Below, piece by piece: positions 1 through 7,592 of a DNA stretch of 64,000 bases. Below the pieces are notes generated by a model. The model was given only the letters and a program-made list of their open reading frames with translations. It was not told the origin of the DNA and did no database searches. The stretch is from positions 62,001 to 126,000 of the forward strand of contig NZ_JYMR01000039.1 in assembly GCF_000938255.1 (NCBI RefSeq), in the 5' to 3' direction. The position numbers and the translations under genes were made by a program. Positions within the stretch are counted from its first letter, which is position 1. Each line of letters opens with the position of its first letter. This stretch comes from Bradyrhizobium sp. LTSP849 (lineage in GTDB: Bacteria; Pseudomonadota; Alphaproteobacteria; Rhizobiales; Xanthobacteraceae).

Positions 1-185
1 TCCTCGTGATTGGCACTCGCCATGCTGTAGGCGCGCAGCAGCGGACGGCCATCGATCTCGAGGCCGATCATCGCGAACTGGCCGTTCTGGAAGCGGAAGC
101 CGGTATCGCGCGTGGCGCGGAAGCTGAACAGCGTGTCGGTCCAGTGCTGGACGGAAAGAACCTTCTCTCGGTAAAACGCGCTCAT
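1..185 (-). CDS. fpr: ferredoxin--NADP+ reductase, N-terminal part (runs off left edge)
   Basis: The ATG lies at 185 and the gene reads leftward out of the window, so only about 61 residues are seen. They begin MSAFYREKVLSVQHW and contain RAYSMAS at residues 51-57, the R-x-Y-S flavin-binding motif of FNR-type reductases, preceded by a strand pattern (FRFQNGQFAMIGLEIDGRP) typical of the FAD-binding barrel. The enzyme exchanges electrons between NADP(H) and ferredoxin or flavodoxin in the cytoplasm, often for redox stress or Fe-S cluster repair. The C-terminal NADP-binding half is outside the window. The family call is firm. The exact partner is unknown. Confidence 0.88.
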   Translation of the reverse strand, partial: MSAFYREKVLSVQHWTDTLFSFRATRDTGFRFQNGQFAMIGLEIDGRPLLRAYSMASANHE

Positions 186-575
186 GATTTTCGATATTCC
201 GAATATTTGCGGTTTTAGAACAACAGCGTTGCCCGGCCCCTGAAAGCGAGGCGAACACCACTTGTCATGGCGGAGGATTTCTTGGGTGTGATCTACTCCA
301 TCGAGGCCAATAATCAACCTCGTTTGGGATGCAATTGATGCCGCTCAAACCGGCATTTGCAGCGGAATTGACCGCACTGTTAAGGAATCTGCTGCGGCGC
401 GCGCATGGAGGGTAATTTCTTTTCCCTGCGGGGCTCGATCGCAGCACTTAATTTCCGTCGCGCTCGCGAGAATTTCATTAAGAATAGCCCTGACTTTCAC
501 CCCTGTTTGGCGCCGCTTCCCGCATTTTTGTGGCTTTTGGCGACGGGAACGATTGAAGCAGAACGATTGAAGCCT
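186..575. other. 390-bp intergenic region between divergent fpr and ATP-grasp gene
   Basis: No convincing gene is seen here. Nine bases before the fpr start is a small palindrome with arms ATATTC and GAATAT around one C (194-206), which may be a promoter or operator part. A reading frame in phase with the ATP-grasp gene extends back to an ATG at 405, but its translation (residues 1-57) looks non-conserved, so I treat it as leader sequence. Confidence 0.4.
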
Positions 576-1388
576 ATGGCAAGCAGTGAGCGGATCTTCG
601 TCCAGGCCATCAGGCGCTATTGCGCGGACCATGGCATCGCCGTCGATATCCGCGCCGGCGGCTGGCTGATCGCGATGCGCCGAGGGGAGGAGCGCCGCTT
701 CGCTTTCGGCTACGACATCGGACTCAACAGCGCGATTGCGCATCGTCTCGCCAACGACAAATCGGCAACCGCCGAAGCGCTGGCGCTGGAATGCGTGCCC
801 TGCATTCCCCATGATCTCTTTCTCAACCCGAAGCTGGGTGCGCAAATCGTCGTTCCCGGCTGGCACGAGGCGATGCTGGCGCTGCTTGCGCAGAACCCGC
901 AAGGCGTCGTGGTGAAGCCGAACGAGGGGACGTCGGGACGATCTGTCTTCAGGGTAACGACGGAGGCGGAGCTCGACTACGCGGTTGGCGAGGTCTTTTC
1001 GATGAGCGTCGGGCTCGTGATTTCGCCTTATGTCGAGATCGAGGAGGAGGTCCGCGTGGTGCTGCTCGATGATGTACCCCTCGTCGTCTACAGCAAGCAG
1101 CGTGGCCCGGATTGGCGGCACAATCTCGATGCCGGTGCAAAACCCGTGCTGCTTGAGGACGGCGAGGCTCGCTCAGCTTGCGTGAAACTCGCGATCGACG
1201 CCGCAAGCGCCATCGGCATCGCCTTTGCGTCAATCGACGTGGTGCGCGTGGATGGCGACTGGCGCGTGCTCGAAATCAATTCCGGCGTGATGATGGAGGC
1301 TCTGGGGAAGCTCTATCCGGAGCTGGTGCAGGCGACATATGACGCGGCGCTGGATCGGGTGTTTGGAGGGGCTCTCCGCGAGCACTAA
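576..1388 (+). CDS. ATP-grasp domain protein (RimK/glutathione-synthetase-like ligase)
   Basis: The 270-residue protein has the ATP-grasp layout: VVVKPNEGTSGRSVF with the nucleotide-binding Lys near residue 114, an acidic strand (ISPYVEIEEEVRVVLLDD), and WRVLEINSGVMME near residues 230-240, where E and N would bind Mg. These enzymes join a carboxylate to an amine through an acylphosphate. I start at the ATG at 576 (MASSERIF) because the upstream in-frame segment back to 405 lacks family character, but no strong ribosome site decides it. The substrate is unknown. Neighbours give no pathway clue. It is a single gene followed by a palindromic repeat. Confidence 0.72.
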   Translation: MASSERIFVQAIRRYCADHGIAVDIRAGGWLIAMRRGEERRFAFGYDIGLNSAIAHRLANDKSATAEALALECVPCIPHDLFLNPKLGAQIVVPGWHEAMLALLAQNPQGVVVKPNEGTSGRSVFRVTTEAELDYAVGEVFSMSVGLVISPYVEIEEEVRVVLLDDVPLVVYSKQRGPDWRHNLDAGAKPVLLEDGEARSACVKLAIDAASAIGIAFASIDVVRVDGDWRVLEINSGVMMEALGKLYPELVQATYDAALDRVFGGALREH

Positions 1389-1396
1389 TCTATCCC

Positions 1397-1461
1397 CGTC
1401 GCCCTTCGAGGCTCGCTGCGCAGTGCAAACGCACTGCCCAGCTCGCACCTCAGGATGACGG
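1397..1461. repeat. dispersed palindromic repeat, family C copy 1
   Basis: The segment begins CGTCGCCCTTCGAGGCTCGC and ends CACCTCAGGATGACGG, with an internal hairpin GCAGTGC-aaac-GCACTGC. It matches the repeat at 51925-52050 in its conserved outer words. It lies between the convergent ATP-grasp and binding-protein genes and may also end transcription. Confidence 0.7.
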
Positions 1462-1498
1462 AGATCCTCCGAACAATTCTTCAGAGATCCCGTTGGAC

Positions 1499-2419
1499 CT
1501 AATTATTCGCGCTCGCGGAATCGTCCATCGCCTTGAAGGCTTCTTCCAGTTGCAGCGAGATCGGCACGTTCATGCGCTCGCCGGTCGGCATGCGCGCGAT
1601 GAACCATTTGTTGTAGAGCGGAACGAGATCGTGGTTGGAGCCGAGCTTGCGGAAGGTGCGGTCGACCACCGCCGTCAGCGGCGGCTCGCCCTTCCTGAAC
1701 ATGATGCCGTAGGGATCGTAGGACAGATAATCGCCGGTGACGCGGAACTTGTCCTGCGCCTTGTGGCGAACGATCAGGCCCGAGAGCAGGATGTCGTCGG
1801 TGGCAAACGCATCGGCCTTGCCGTCGGCGAGCATCTGGAACGATTCCTCGTGATCGGCGCCGACGACGATGTTCAGCCCCAGCGACGACTTCTTGTCGGC
1901 GGCCTGGATCGCCTGCTCGTTGGTAGTGCCCTTCGTCACCACGATGGTCTTGCCCTTCAGATCGGTCAGCGACTGGACGTTTGATCCCTTCGGCACCATC
2001 AGCTTGGTGCCGGCGACGAACATCAGCGGCGAGAATGCGACGCGCTTGCCACGCTCCGCATTGGCCGTGGTCGAGCCGCATTCCAGATCGATCTTGTTCG
2101 CAATCACCGCATCGATGCGATCGTCGGATGTGACCTTGACGTAGTCGATCTTGAGATTGGGATCGTCGACCTCGACGCCGATCTCCTCGACGACAGCCTC
2201 ACAGAGTTCAAGGCTGTAGCCGATCGGGCGGCCCGACTGGTCGAGGAAGGAGAACGGCGGCGAGCTCTCGCGGTAGCCGAGCCGCACGGTGTGAGCTTTC
2301 TTGATGGCTGATAGCGTCGGGCTAAGCCCGTCGCTGCCGCCGGTCTGGGCGGAGGCACCCGTTGCCAGCAGACACGCTGCCAGCAACAGGCCGCCCGAAA
2401 TCGCCGTCAAAGGGCGCAT
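1499..2419 (-). CDS. amino-acid-type ABC transporter substrate-binding protein
   Basis: The 306-residue periplasmic protein has a signal peptide (MRPLTAISGGLLLAACLLATGASA) followed by the family-3 binding-protein fold: VRLGYRESSPPFSFLDQSG, IGYSLELCEAVVEEI, a mid-protein TKLMVPKGSNVQSLTDLKGK hinge strand and DGKADAFATDDILLSGLI. This resembles glutamate/aspartate binding proteins (GltI type). The start at 2419 was chosen because the signal peptide begins there. It lies 11 bp downstream of dctA on the same strand, so the two are very probably co-transcribed. No permease or ATPase gene is adjacent, so it is either an orphan or works with a distant transporter. Family confident, ligand inferred. 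Confidence 0.88.
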   Translation of the reverse strand: MRPLTAISGGLLLAACLLATGASAQTGGSDGLSPTLSAIKKAHTVRLGYRESSPPFSFLDQSGRPIGYSLELCEAVVEEIGVEVDDPNLKIDYVKVTSDDRIDAVIANKIDLECGSTTANAERGKRVAFSPLMFVAGTKLMVPKGSNVQSLTDLKGKTIVVTKGTTNEQAIQAADKKSSLGLNIVVGADHEESFQMLADGKADAFATDDILLSGLIVRHKAQDKFRVTGDYLSYDPYGIMFRKGEPPLTAVVDRTFRKLGSNHDLVPLYNKWFIARMPTGERMNVPISLQLEEAFKAMDDSASANN

Positions 2420-2430
2420 ATGCACTCCCG

Positions 2431-3726
2431 TCAATGGCCGGCCATCGCGGGCACTTCGCCCGGCACCATATCGCCCGGCACGGCGTCGCCCGGTTCCATC
2501 GCATGCTCGGGCCCGAGCTCGCCCTCCCACTTCGCCACGACCGAGGTCGCGAGCGTGTTGCCGATCACGTTGGTGGCGCTGCGGCCCATGTCGAGGAAGG
2601 TGTCGATGCCCATGATCATCAACAGACCCGCCTCGGGAATGTTGAACTGCGACAGCGTCGAGGCGATCACGACGAGGGAGGCGCGCGGCACGCCGGCGAC
2701 ACCCTTCGAGGTGATCATCAAGGTCGCGAGCATCGCAAGCTGCGTGCCGAGCGGCATGTCGATGTGGTAGCTCTGCGCGATGAAGATACTGGCGAAGGTG
2801 CAGTACATCATCGTGCCGTCGAGGTTGAAGGAATAACCAAGCGGCAGCACGAAGCTCGATATCCGCGACGAAGCGCCGAAGCGGTTGAGCCCCTCCAGCG
2901 TCTTCGGATAGGCCGCTTCCGAGCTCGCGGTGGAGAACGCGATCATCAGCGGCTCGCGGATCAGCCTGAGGAGATGGCTGTATCTCGGCCCGATCACGAT
3001 GAAGCCGACGATGACCAGGATTCCCCAGAGCAGGAACAGTGAGAGGTAGAAGCCGCCCATGAACACGATGAGCTTCCAGAGCACCAGGAGGCCGTTCTTG
3101 GCGACCGTCGCCGTGATGGCGGCCCAGACCGCCAGCGGCGCGAACAGCATCACATAGCTCGTGACCTTGAGCATGATGTGGCCGAGATCATCGATCAGCG
3201 CCAGAATCGGTTTGGAGCGCTCGGGCATCGAGCCCATCGCCACCGAGAAGAACACGGCAAAGATCACGATCTGAAGAATCTCGTTCTGCGCCATCGCATC
3301 CGCGATCGAGGTCGGGATCAGATGGGTCAGGAATTTCTCGATCGAGAAGGCCGAGACCGGCAGGCCGGTCGACTGCGCCTTGTCCGGCAACGTGCCGGGG
3401 AAGTTAGCACCGGGCTGGAGCAGATTGACCATCACGAGGCCCAGCATCAGCGACACGAAGGACGCGCTGATAAACCAGCCCATGGTCTTGGCGAAGATGC
3501 GGCCGAGCTTGGAGCCCGAGCCCATATGGGCGATGCCGCCAACCAGGGTCGCAAACACCAGCGGCGCGATGATCATCTTGATCAGGCGCAGGAAGATCAC
3601 GGCGACCAGGTTGATGGAGGAGGCCCAATCGCCTCGCGTATCCGGCATGAAGTTGTAGATCGCCGACCCCATGATGATGCCCAGCACCATCGCCACCAAG
3701 ATATATTGCGTAAACCTGTTCGACAT
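2431..3726 (-). CDS. dctA: C4-dicarboxylate/proton symporter DctA (DAACS family)
   Basis: The 431-residue membrane protein matches the dicarboxylate/amino acid:cation symporter family. It carries the serine-rich reentrant loop STASSEAAYP, the NLDGTMMY motif, TSKGVAGVPRAS, and MGRSATNVIGN in the last helix, all of which line the substrate and cation sites. It imports succinate, fumarate or malate, or glutamate/aspartate, across the inner membrane. The last 30 residues are Gly/Pro/Met/Glu-rich and look like a disordered tail. The gene precedes an amino-acid-type binding protein at 11 bp. No DctB/DctD two-component genes and no clear sigma-54 promoter were seen in the 209 bp upstream, so its control may differ from the classical dct system. 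Confidence 0.92.
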   Translation of the reverse strand: MSNRFTQYILVAMVLGIIMGSAIYNFMPDTRGDWASSINLVAVIFLRLIKMIIAPLVFATLVGGIAHMGSGSKLGRIFAKTMGWFISASFVSLMLGLVMVNLLQPGANFPGTLPDKAQSTGLPVSAFSIEKFLTHLIPTSIADAMAQNEILQIVIFAVFFSVAMGSMPERSKPILALIDDLGHIMLKVTSYVMLFAPLAVWAAITATVAKNGLLVLWKLIVFMGGFYLSLFLLWGILVIVGFIVIGPRYSHLLRLIREPLMIAFSTASSEAAYPKTLEGLNRFGASSRISSFVLPLGYSFNLDGTMMYCTFASIFIAQSYHIDMPLGTQLAMLATLMITSKGVAGVPRASLVVIASTLSQFNIPEAGLLMIMGIDTFLDMGRSATNVIGNTLATSVVAKWEGELGPEHAMEPGDAVPGDMVPGEVPAMAGH

Positions 3727-3935
3727 TAATGACCCCCACTACACCGACCGCTTCATGATGTCGCAGATATGACAACTACGCAACACGCTTGCGTGCGATT
3801 GGGTTGTCCGGATGTTCCCATTGTGAAACTTGACGCGGCAATCTAGCGTTCATGCAGCGCACAACGAATGCGGCTTGCACGTTTTCTTGGCTGCGGCTGC
3901 ATCAATAATCGTCAAACAAGCGAAGGGGAAACGCC

Positions 3936-4937
3936 ATGACCGGTAGCGTCAATCGCCAGATTCTTCTGGTGGAAAAGCCCAGCGGCAAGCTCGGTCCCGA
4001 GCATTTCAAGATGGTTGAAGGTGCAGTCCCGGAGCCGAAGGATGGCGAGGCTCTGCTGCGCGTGCGTTACATCTCGCTCGATGCCGCCAACCGCGCCTGG
4101 ATGCACGGCGCAACCTATCGCTCCGCGGTCGAAGCGAACAGTGTGATGGCCGGCGGCGGCATCGCCGAGGTCGTGAGTTCGAAGGCGCCGGGATTTGCGC
4201 CCGGCGACATTGTGTTCGGTGACACCGGCTGGCAGCAATATGCCGCGGTGCCGGCAAAGCATCTGACCAAAATGCCGAAGCTCGAGCCGATGACGCACCT
4301 GCTCAGCGTGTTCGGCATCGCCGGCCTCACCGCCTATTTCGGCCTGCTGGAGATCGGCAAGCCCAAAGAGGGCGAGACCGTCGTGGTCTCGGCGGCCGCG
4401 GGCTCGGTCGGCTCGATCGTCGGACAGATCGCCAAGATCAAAGGCTGCCGCGTGGTCGGCATCGCCGGTGGGGCGGACAAGTGCAACTGGCTGACCTCCG
4501 AGCTCGGCTTCGACGCCGCCGTCGACTACAAGGACGGTGCGGTGTTCAAGGCGCTGCGCGCAGCCGCGCCAAAAGGCATCGACGTCTATTTCGACAATGT
4601 CGGTGGCGACATCCTGGAAGCCTGCCTGCCGCAGATGAACAATTACGGCCGCATCACCTGCTGCGGCGCGATCTCGCAATATGACGGCACGCCGTCGGCG
4701 CACGGCCCGCGCGGCGTGCCAGGGCTCATCGTGGTGAAGCGGCTCGTCATGCAAGGCTTCATCGTGATGGACTATATGAAGGAGAGCCAGCGCGCGCTCG
4801 CCGATCTCCAGGCCTGGGTCAAATCCGGCAAGCTGAAGGTGCAGGAAGACATCATCGATGGCTTGGAGAACACGCCGAAGGCGCTGATCGGATTGCTTGC
4901 CGGCGAGAACCGCGGCAAGCGCATGGTCAAGCTGTGA
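3936..4937 (+). CDS. NADP-dependent MDR oxidoreductase (CurA/leukotriene-B4-reductase type)
   Basis: This is a 333-residue zinc-independent medium-chain reductase. It has a GroES-like N-terminal half (RVRYISLDAANRAWM), a nucleotide loop AAAGSVGSIVGQ near residues 152-163, and FDNVGGDILEACLPQ, which is diagnostic of the alkenal/one oxidoreductase (YncB/CurA) branch. It reduces the C=C bond of alpha,beta-unsaturated carbonyls with NADPH in the cytosol. A purine-rich ribosome site GAAGGGGA sits 7 bp before the ATG. It stands alone. A perfect small palindrome follows the stop codon. Confidence 0.85.
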   Translation: MTGSVNRQILLVEKPSGKLGPEHFKMVEGAVPEPKDGEALLRVRYISLDAANRAWMHGATYRSAVEANSVMAGGGIAEVVSSKAPGFAPGDIVFGDTGWQQYAAVPAKHLTKMPKLEPMTHLLSVFGIAGLTAYFGLLEIGKPKEGETVVVSAAAGSVGSIVGQIAKIKGCRVVGIAGGADKCNWLTSELGFDAAVDYKDGAVFKALRAAAPKGIDVYFDNVGGDILEACLPQMNNYGRITCCGAISQYDGTPSAHGPRGVPGLIVVKRLVMQGFIVMDYMKESQRALADLQAWVKSGKLKVQEDIIDGLENTPKALIGLLAGENRGKRMVKL

Positions 4938-4953
4938 CGACGTAGTTACGTCG
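4938..4953. other. perfect palindrome directly after the MDR stop codon
   Basis: Arms CGACGTA and TACGTCG flank GT, starting on the base after the TGA. There is no T-tract, so it is a weak terminator candidate or a protein-binding site for the downstream Cys-rich gene. Confidence 0.35.
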
Positions 4954-5090
4954 CAATTGCTTCGGCATTATCTACTTGCGGTAGTGGCCAAAGCGGCCAA
5001 AGATGCCGCGCGCGAGGCATCACTCGCGACGATTGCGCTTGCATCACATTTAAAAGCGTCGGGTTACCGACAGGGCAGGAATACACTCAG

Positions 5091-5909
5091 ATGTTCAACA
5101 CGTTGAAACATGTTTCGACGCGCAAGGCGTTGCTGGCGGCAACACTCTTCGCAACTGCAACAAGCGCATTCGCGCAAGCGCCGACCGAGGCTCAGAAGAG
5201 CGCCATCCGGTCCGCATGCCGCTCGGACTTCATCGCGCACTGCTCAAGCGTCACGCCCGGCGGCGTAGAGGCGTATCAATGTTTGCAGAAGAACATGTCC
5301 AGCCTGTCATCGGGATGCCAAACCGCAGTTCGCGCAGTCGAACCCGCGGCAGCTCCGAAGACTGAAGCCGCGCCCGCCAAAACCGAACCGGCAAAGACCG
5401 AAGCTGCGCCCGCTGCCACGCCTGCGGCGAAGCCGGCCGCTGAAGCCGCTCCGAAGGCCGCCGCTCCAAAGAAGCCTAGCAGCGCACAGGTCTCCGCCAT
5501 CAAGAGCGCCTGCCGCTCCGACTATCCAAAAGTCTGCGCCAGTGTGCCGCCGGGCGGAGCCCCCGCGCTCGAATGCCTGGAAAAGAACAAGGCCAATGTG
5601 TCGGCGGCCTGCGCCAAAGCCGTGAACGCGGCCTCCGGCGGCGGCGCGGCTACGACGGCCGCTCCTGCGGCCGGTACTGCACCGGCTGCCGCAGCAGCGC
5701 CTGCCGCAGCCCCCGCCGTGATCGTGCTGCGACCGTTGCGGCCGCGCGAAGAGCTGTTCATCGTCCGATCCGCCTGCGGCGCCGACATCCGCACGCTCTG
5801 CGCCGGCGTCCAGCCCGGTGGCGGCCGCATCGTGCAATGCATCGCCAGCAACGCCGCGTCGCTGTCGCCCGGGTGCAAGGACGTGCTGGCGCCGTTCGCC
5901 GCGCAGTAA
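5091..5909 (+). CDS. secreted protein with three cysteine-rich repeats (GLG1-like)
   Basis: The 272-residue protein starts with a signal peptide (cleavage likely after SAFA, residue 28) and then carries three copies of one module. The cysteines lie at 43/51/64/76, 141/149/162/174 and 229/237/250/262, that is C-x7-C-x12-C-x11-C each time, with shared words SACRSD, VxPGG and C-L-x2-N. The modules are joined by Ala/Pro/Lys/Glu-rich (about 82-130) and Ala/Gly/Pro-rich (about 181-212) linkers. The spacing resembles the cysteine-rich repeat of Golgi glycoprotein 1, which I name only as a likeness. Disulphide-bonded periplasmic or exported location is inferred. Function is unknown. Confidence 0.75.
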   Translation: MFNTLKHVSTRKALLAATLFATATSAFAQAPTEAQKSAIRSACRSDFIAHCSSVTPGGVEAYQCLQKNMSSLSSGCQTAVRAVEPAAAPKTEAAPAKTEPAKTEAAPAATPAAKPAAEAAPKAAAPKKPSSAQVSAIKSACRSDYPKVCASVPPGGAPALECLEKNKANVSAACAKAVNAASGGGAATTAAPAAGTAPAAAAAPAAAPAVIVLRPLRPREELFIVRSACGADIRTLCAGVQPGGGRIVQCIASNAASLSPGCKDVLAPFAAQ

Positions 5910-6031
5910 GGCGCACGCAACTCGCGCGCCGTCGACATCCGGCGGCGCGCGTGAATGAATTTTCGCGCGCCTCTCGCGACTAATCTTTTGCCGCTATCCG
6001 ATTTCAATCACGACAAGTCCGGGAGGACAAC

Positions 6032-6247
6032 ATGCGTTCATTGCTGCTCATCGCTTCCGCGCTCCTCGCCTTCGGGGCGACCATGACTTTTGAGGCTACC
6101 GACGCCAACGCGGTGGTGTGCGCCCGCGGCGTCTATCGCGCCGGCTGCGCCGGACCGAACGGGGCCGTCGTGGTCCGCAACCCGGTTCCGGTGGTCCGCT
6201 GTACCAGGGTGCTGGTGAACGGGGTCTACGTGAAGCGCTGCGTCTAA
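6032..6247 (+). CDS. small secreted hypothetical protein
   Basis: The 71-residue product has a clear signal peptide (MRSLLLIASALLAFGATMTF, cleavage probably near DANA). A mature part of about 45 residues contains four cysteines (VVCARGVYRAGCAG, VRCTRVL, KRCV) and a Val/Arg-rich core. It is preceded by GGGAGGACAAC, a strong ribosome site. Small proteins of this look are, to my recollection, common in Bradyrhizobium. No function can be assigned. Confidence 0.7.
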   Translation: MRSLLLIASALLAFGATMTFEATDANAVVCARGVYRAGCAGPNGAVVVRNPVPVVRCTRVLVNGVYVKRCV

Positions 6248-6297
6248 CGCCTGGGTGGTCAATCCCGCGCGCTTTGGCTATGATTCGCATCTGACGG

Positions 6298-6328
6298 TTT
6301 CGGACACACGCAAAACGCGTGTCCGAAA
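6298..6328. terminator. 10-bp stem-loop after the small secreted protein
   Basis: TTTCGGACAC and GTGTCCGAAA form perfect arms around an 11-nt loop. There is no T-tract, so this is a probable structure-dependent end of the upstream transcript rather than a canonical intrinsic terminator. Confidence 0.45.
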
Positions 6329-6400
6329 GCGAGTTTCGGCGCGCCGCGCCCAGCCGAGAATTCCGCTGGCGCCGGACGTTGGGGCACATTAGTCTACCCT

Positions 6401-6423
6401 TAGATAGTAAGTATACTGTCAAT
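6401..6423 (+). promoter_or_regulatory. promoter/operator of the monooxygenase-ligase operon
   Basis: A 23-bp stretch with core GTAAGTATACTGTCAAT is repeated with one mismatch at 10739-10761 ahead of gentisate dioxygenase. It contains TATACT (6412-6417), a good -10 hexamer, inside an 8-bp palindrome AGTATACT. The -35 at 16 bp is weak here. It lies 15 bp before the TTG start at 6438. The likely binder is the MarR protein encoded at 9562-10074 (inferred). Confidence 0.65.
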
Positions 6424-6437
6424 TAGGGAGGCGGACA

Positions 6438-7592
6438 TTGCGGATCGCCGTGATCGGCGGGGGGCCCGGTGGGCTCTACTTCGCCTATCTCTGGAAGAAG
6501 CGTCACCCCGAGGATCAAGTCGACCTGTTCGAACAGAACCCGGCCGACGCGACCTGGGGTTTTGGCGTGGTGTTCTCCGACCAGGCACTGGAATTCCTGC
6601 GCGCCGACGACCCCGAGACGGTCGATGCGATCGCGCCGCATATGGAGAGCTGGGAGAACATCACGCTGAGCCTGCACGGCGACAACGTCGCCATCGACGG
6701 CGTCGGGTTCTCCTCGATCGGCCGGCTCGAGCTCTTGCAGTTCCTCCAGCAGCGCGCGCTTGACGCCGGCGTCACCCCGCGCTTCGACACGCCAATTCAC
6801 ACGATCGACCAGCTCAACGGCCACGATTTGATCGTCGCCGCCGACGGCTTGAACTCGCTGGTGCGCCGCGCCTACGAGGGCGATTTCGGCACCTCGCTGT
6901 CCTACTCCTCAAACAAATTCGTCTGGTACGGCACGTCAAAACGCTTCGACACGCTGTCGCAGACCTTCGTCAAGACCGACCGCGGCGCCTTCAACGCCCA
7001 TCACTATCGCTATTCACCGAACATGAGCACCTTCCTGGTCGAATGCGACCATGCCACCTGGCAGGCCTATGGCTTCGCCTACAAAGACGTCGAGCAGTCC
7101 AAGGGCGTCTGCGAGGAGGTGTTTGCCGACACGCTCGGCGGCCACTGCCTGGTTTCCAACAAATCGGTGTGGCGTAATTTTCCGTGGGTCTGGAACGAGC
7201 ATTGGTCGTTCAAGAACATGGTGCTGATTGGAGATGCCCTGCACTCGGCGCATTTCTCGATCGGCTCGGGCACGCGGCTCGCGATCGAGGACGCCATCGC
7301 GCTGGTCAAGGCGCTGGAATCGGATGCGCATCTGACGACCGCGCTGCATCGCTACCAGGCTGCGCGAAAGCCGGTGGTGCAGAAGCTCGTCAACGCCGCA
7401 CGCACGAGCGCCTTTTGGTACGAGCACTTTGCCCAGCACATGCAGCTCGGCCTGATCGACTTTGCCTATAGCTACATCACCCGCTCAGGCCGCATCGACG
7501 ATTCCCGGCTGCGGGCGATGGCGCCCGCCTTCATGGCGCGCTACGAGGCCGAGAAGAACGGCGGAGACGCGGACGGCGGGACTACGGCATGA
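6438..7592 (+). CDS. FAD-dependent aromatic-CoA monooxygenase (salicylyl-CoA 5-hydroxylase type)
   Basis: The 384-residue protein starts with the FAD-binding GGGPGG at residues 7-12 and has the second flavin motif VLIGDALHSAHFSIGSG. WGFGVVFSDQALEFL and the overall pattern match the monooxygenase half of anthraniloyl-CoA monooxygenase and the stand-alone salicylyl-CoA 5-hydroxylase, rather than PHBH proper. The expected reaction is NAD(P)H- and O2-dependent hydroxylation of an aryl-CoA to gentisyl-CoA. The start is TTG at 6438, with AGGGAGG 5-12 bases upstream. The stop overlaps the ATG of the acid-CoA ligase by 4 bp, so the two are translationally coupled. The substrate could be salicylyl-CoA or 3-hydroxybenzoyl-CoA. 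Gentisate dioxygenase nearby supports gentisate as product. Confidence 0.82.
   Translation: MRIAVIGGGPGGLYFAYLWKKRHPEDQVDLFEQNPADATWGFGVVFSDQALEFLRADDPETVDAIAPHMESWENITLSLHGDNVAIDGVGFSSIGRLELLQFLQQRALDAGVTPRFDTPIHTIDQLNGHDLIVAADGLNSLVRRAYEGDFGTSLSYSSNKFVWYGTSKRFDTLSQTFVKTDRGAFNAHHYRYSPNMSTFLVECDHATWQAYGFAYKDVEQSKGVCEEVFADTLGGHCLVSNKSVWRNFPWVWNEHWSFKNMVLIGDALHSAHFSIGSGTRLAIEDAIALVKALESDAHLTTALHRYQAARKPVVQKLVNAARTSAFWYEHFAQHMQLGLIDFAYSYITRSGRIDDSRLRAMAPAFMARYEAEKNGGDADGGTTA

Noticed and set aside
3727..3935. A sigma-54 promoter upstream of dctA, expected from classical dct systems.
   Set aside because: No GG/GC pair with the right spacing and neighbouring consensus was found on the minus strand.
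4938..5090. A possible extra gene start at 4897 leading into the Cys-rich gene.
   Set aside because: The 69-codon frame has no signal peptide or family pattern, and most of it overlaps the MDR end and the intergenic region.
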